From Dermabacter indicis (GTDB lineage Bacteria > Actinomycetota > Actinomycetes > Actinomycetales > Dermabacteraceae), in the NCBI GenBank assembly GCA_001403775.1, contig CYUG01000017.1, forward strand, positions 496,599 through 560,598: DNA of 64,000 bases. Direction: 5' to 3'. The notes below the pieces were generated by a model, which had not been told where the DNA came from, did no database searches, and saw nothing but the letters and a program-made list of their open reading frames with translations. How positions within the stretch are numbered: position 1 is the first letter of the stretch; each line of letters begins with the position of its first letter. Shown piece after piece: positions 62,615 to 64,000 of the stretch. The translations under genes and the position numbers were made by a program.

Positions 62615-63323
62615 CGGCGAGGGACTCGGGAACGTCGCCGGCCTCGGCCGCGGCCACGGAATCGGAAACCTCGGTCGAATCCTCTTCGCTCACGCCCGCG
62701 GCGGGGTAGTGCGAGCGAGCGAAGTCCGCCGGCGGGGCCCACGGATCCTCGACCGGGCGGGTCTTCTGCCATGCGAGGTAGCCGGCGGTGCCGGCAACGG
62801 CGGCGAGGCCGAGCACGACGAGAACGGTGCCGACCTTCGACTTCTTCTTGTCGGCAACGGGGCTCGTGGTGGCAGCGGTGCGGATTTCGGGGGCGCCCTT
62901 TTCCCACTCGGCGCGAGCGGCATCCACGGCTGCGGCGACAGCCGCGCCGAGGGTCGTGTTCGCGGCATCCGCCGTGCGGCGTGCGCGGGGGAGGTAGTCG
63001 GCCTCGAAGTCGCTCCGCAACTTGCGTGCGCGCGGGCCAACGTTGCGATCGAACTCGTCGGAAAGACGGCTCGAGAGGCCACTCACGCGCTCCTGGCCGG
63101 CGTTGAAGCCCTTGCGCACGCGCCTTTCAACCTCGGGCGCGTAGTCGCCGTAGAACTTCTCGGCGCGCTTGCGTGCCTCCTTTGAGGCTTCGCTGAAGAG
63201 CGGGCCGGCGTTGTCGAGCGCCTTGCGCCACGTGCTCTGTGCCTGCTTCGCCTGCTTCTTGGCGTTCTTTGCGTGCTTCTTCGCGGCCTTCTTGGCCTCG
63301 CGCTTGGAATTGGTGAAAGCCAT
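62580..63323 (-). CDS. Membrane-anchored Lys/Ala-rich helical protein of unknown function
   Basis: 247 residues. The first 35 are Lys/Ala-rich (KREAKKAAKKHAKNAKKQAKQAQ), then long helices (KEARKRAEKFYGDYAPEVERRVRKGF), one membrane segment (VGTVLVVLGLAAVAGTAGYLAW, about residues 165-186) and an acidic tail. Proteins of this plan are common and uncharacterised in Micrococcales. The ATG at 63323 has AAAGGG before it. No enzymatic motif. Confidence 0.75.
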   Translation of the reverse strand: MAFTNSKREAKKAAKKHAKNAKKQAKQAQSTWRKALDNAGPLFSEASKEARKRAEKFYGDYAPEVERRVRKGFNAGQERVSGLSSRLSDEFDRNVGPRARKLRSDFEADYLPRARRTADAANTTLGAAVAAAVDAARAEWEKGAPEIRTAATTSPVADKKKSKVGTVLVVLGLAAVAGTAGYLAWQKTRPVEDPWAPPADFARSHYPAAGVSEEDSTEVSDSVAAAEAGDVPESLADGEKENTHKGE

Positions 63324-63498
63324 CGCTGACCCTTTCGTTCGTGCGCCGGGCATCCCCGGCGGTGGTGTGGAAGTGCGGGTGGTCGCCACGCCGCGATGTC
63401 TCAAGCCTACTAGCGGCCCATCGACTGATCACAGTTTCTATGCAGAATGGGCGAGTGCCGTTCAGCGGCACTCAGCGAGGATATGGGAGGATCAAGGC

Positions 63499-64000
63499 AT
63501 GTTTGCAACGCTTCATACGAATCACGGCGACATCCGCCTCGAACTGTTCGACAATCACGCCCCCAAGACCGTCGCGAACTTCGTCGAGCTCGCCAAGGGC
63601 GAGCGCGAGTTCACGAACCCGGTGACGGGCGACAAGGAAAAGCGCCCCTACTACGACGGCGTGATCTTCCACCGCATCATCGATGGCTTCATGATCCAGG
63701 GCGGCGACCCGACCGGCACCGGCACGGGTGGCCCCGGCTACAACTTTGACGACGAGATCTCGGAGAAGAACTTCAACGAGCCCTACGTGCTTGCCATGGC
63801 GAACGCCGGCAAGCGCATGAACGCCATCACGGGCCGCCCCTCGGGCACCAACGGTTCGCAGTTCTTCATCACCGTGGCCCCCACCCAGTACCTGCACGGC
63901 AAGCACACCGTGTTCGGCGAAGTTGCTGACGACGAGTCGAAGAAGGTCGTCGACGAGATCGCCAAGGTCGACACCGACATGCGCGACCGTCCGCTCGAGG
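63499..64000 (+). CDS. Peptidyl-prolyl cis-trans isomerase, cyclophilin type (3' end outside window)
   Basis: The first 167 codons are in the window: MFATLHTNHGDIRLELFDNH, APKTVANFVELAKG, YYDGVIFHRIIDGFMIQGGD (active-site FHR), GRPSGTNGSQFFIT and the tryptophan-site region YLHGKHTVFGEV. It is a single-domain cytosolic cyclophilin, nearly complete at about 175 residues in the family. GGAGG lies 8 bases before the ATG. Confidence 0.95.
   Translation, partial: MFATLHTNHGDIRLELFDNHAPKTVANFVELAKGEREFTNPVTGDKEKRPYYDGVIFHRIIDGFMIQGGDPTGTGTGGPGYNFDDEISEKNFNEPYVLAMANAGKRMNAITGRPSGTNGSQFFITVAPTQYLHGKHTVFGEVADDESKKVVDEIAKVDTDMRDRPLE

Overview
The window is GC-rich chromosomal DNA from an actinobacterium. 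The evidence is the composition, frequent GTG/TTG starts, a WXG100/FtsK-type type VII secretion locus, binding-protein sugar transporters with no local ATPase, and a type II-C CRISPR system with an actinobacterial-style Cas9. A Dermabacteraceae/Micrococcales host is my best guess; no rRNA or marker gene here settles it.

Layout. 1-3,600 is decayed: a frameshifted phnM-like amidohydrolase, an alpha/beta hydrolase with an internal deletion, and an ISL3-family IS whose transposase is frameshifted. 3,589-5,576 holds a sodium:solute symporter and a YjbR/MmcQ protein. 5,763-11,800 is a complete compact type II-C CRISPR-Cas locus: an array with 18 spacers on the plus strand, then cas2, cas1, cas9 and a tracrRNA on the minus strand. 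A frameshifted SDR gene and a ROK regulator follow.

13,963-20,950 is a carbohydrate region: a binding protein and two permeases behind a NagC/Mlc-like operator, a fused dihydroxyacetone kinase, and a GH13 alpha-glucosidase. 21,089-38,011 is a type VII secretion island. It has two large substrates sharing an N-terminal domain (one ending in a likely nuclease toxin), small partner and putative immunity genes, two almost identical copies of a WXG100 pair on an 850-bp direct repeat, and the machinery operon (small membrane protein, EccD-like, degenerate MinD-like, EccC, one unknown). 38,344-44,068 is a GH32 beta-fructosidase operon with its own ABC importer and LacI regulator, with two palindromic operators at the promoter.

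44,342-57,141 carries a PD-(D/E)XK nuclease/UvrD helicase-nuclease pair resembling AddB/AddA, a glycogen-debranching-like enzyme, a SWIM-SNF2 helicase and NAD(P)H-hydrate dehydratase. 57,228-59,045 encodes a TerC-like and a VIT-like membrane protein. 59,047-61,001 is an IS481-type element with perfect 6-bp target duplications that carries a MarR regulator and a VOC-fold protein as passengers. The window ends with GluQ-type synthetase, a GNAT acetyltransferase, a membrane-anchored helical protein and the start of a cyclophilin.

The most unusual signals are the IS481 element with cargo, the shared-domain type VII substrates between duplicated esx pairs, a dispersed 12-18 bp repeat (core GCAASCGTCGGA) found in both orientations in genes and intergenic DNA, and promoter-like sequences inside the CRISPR repeats.
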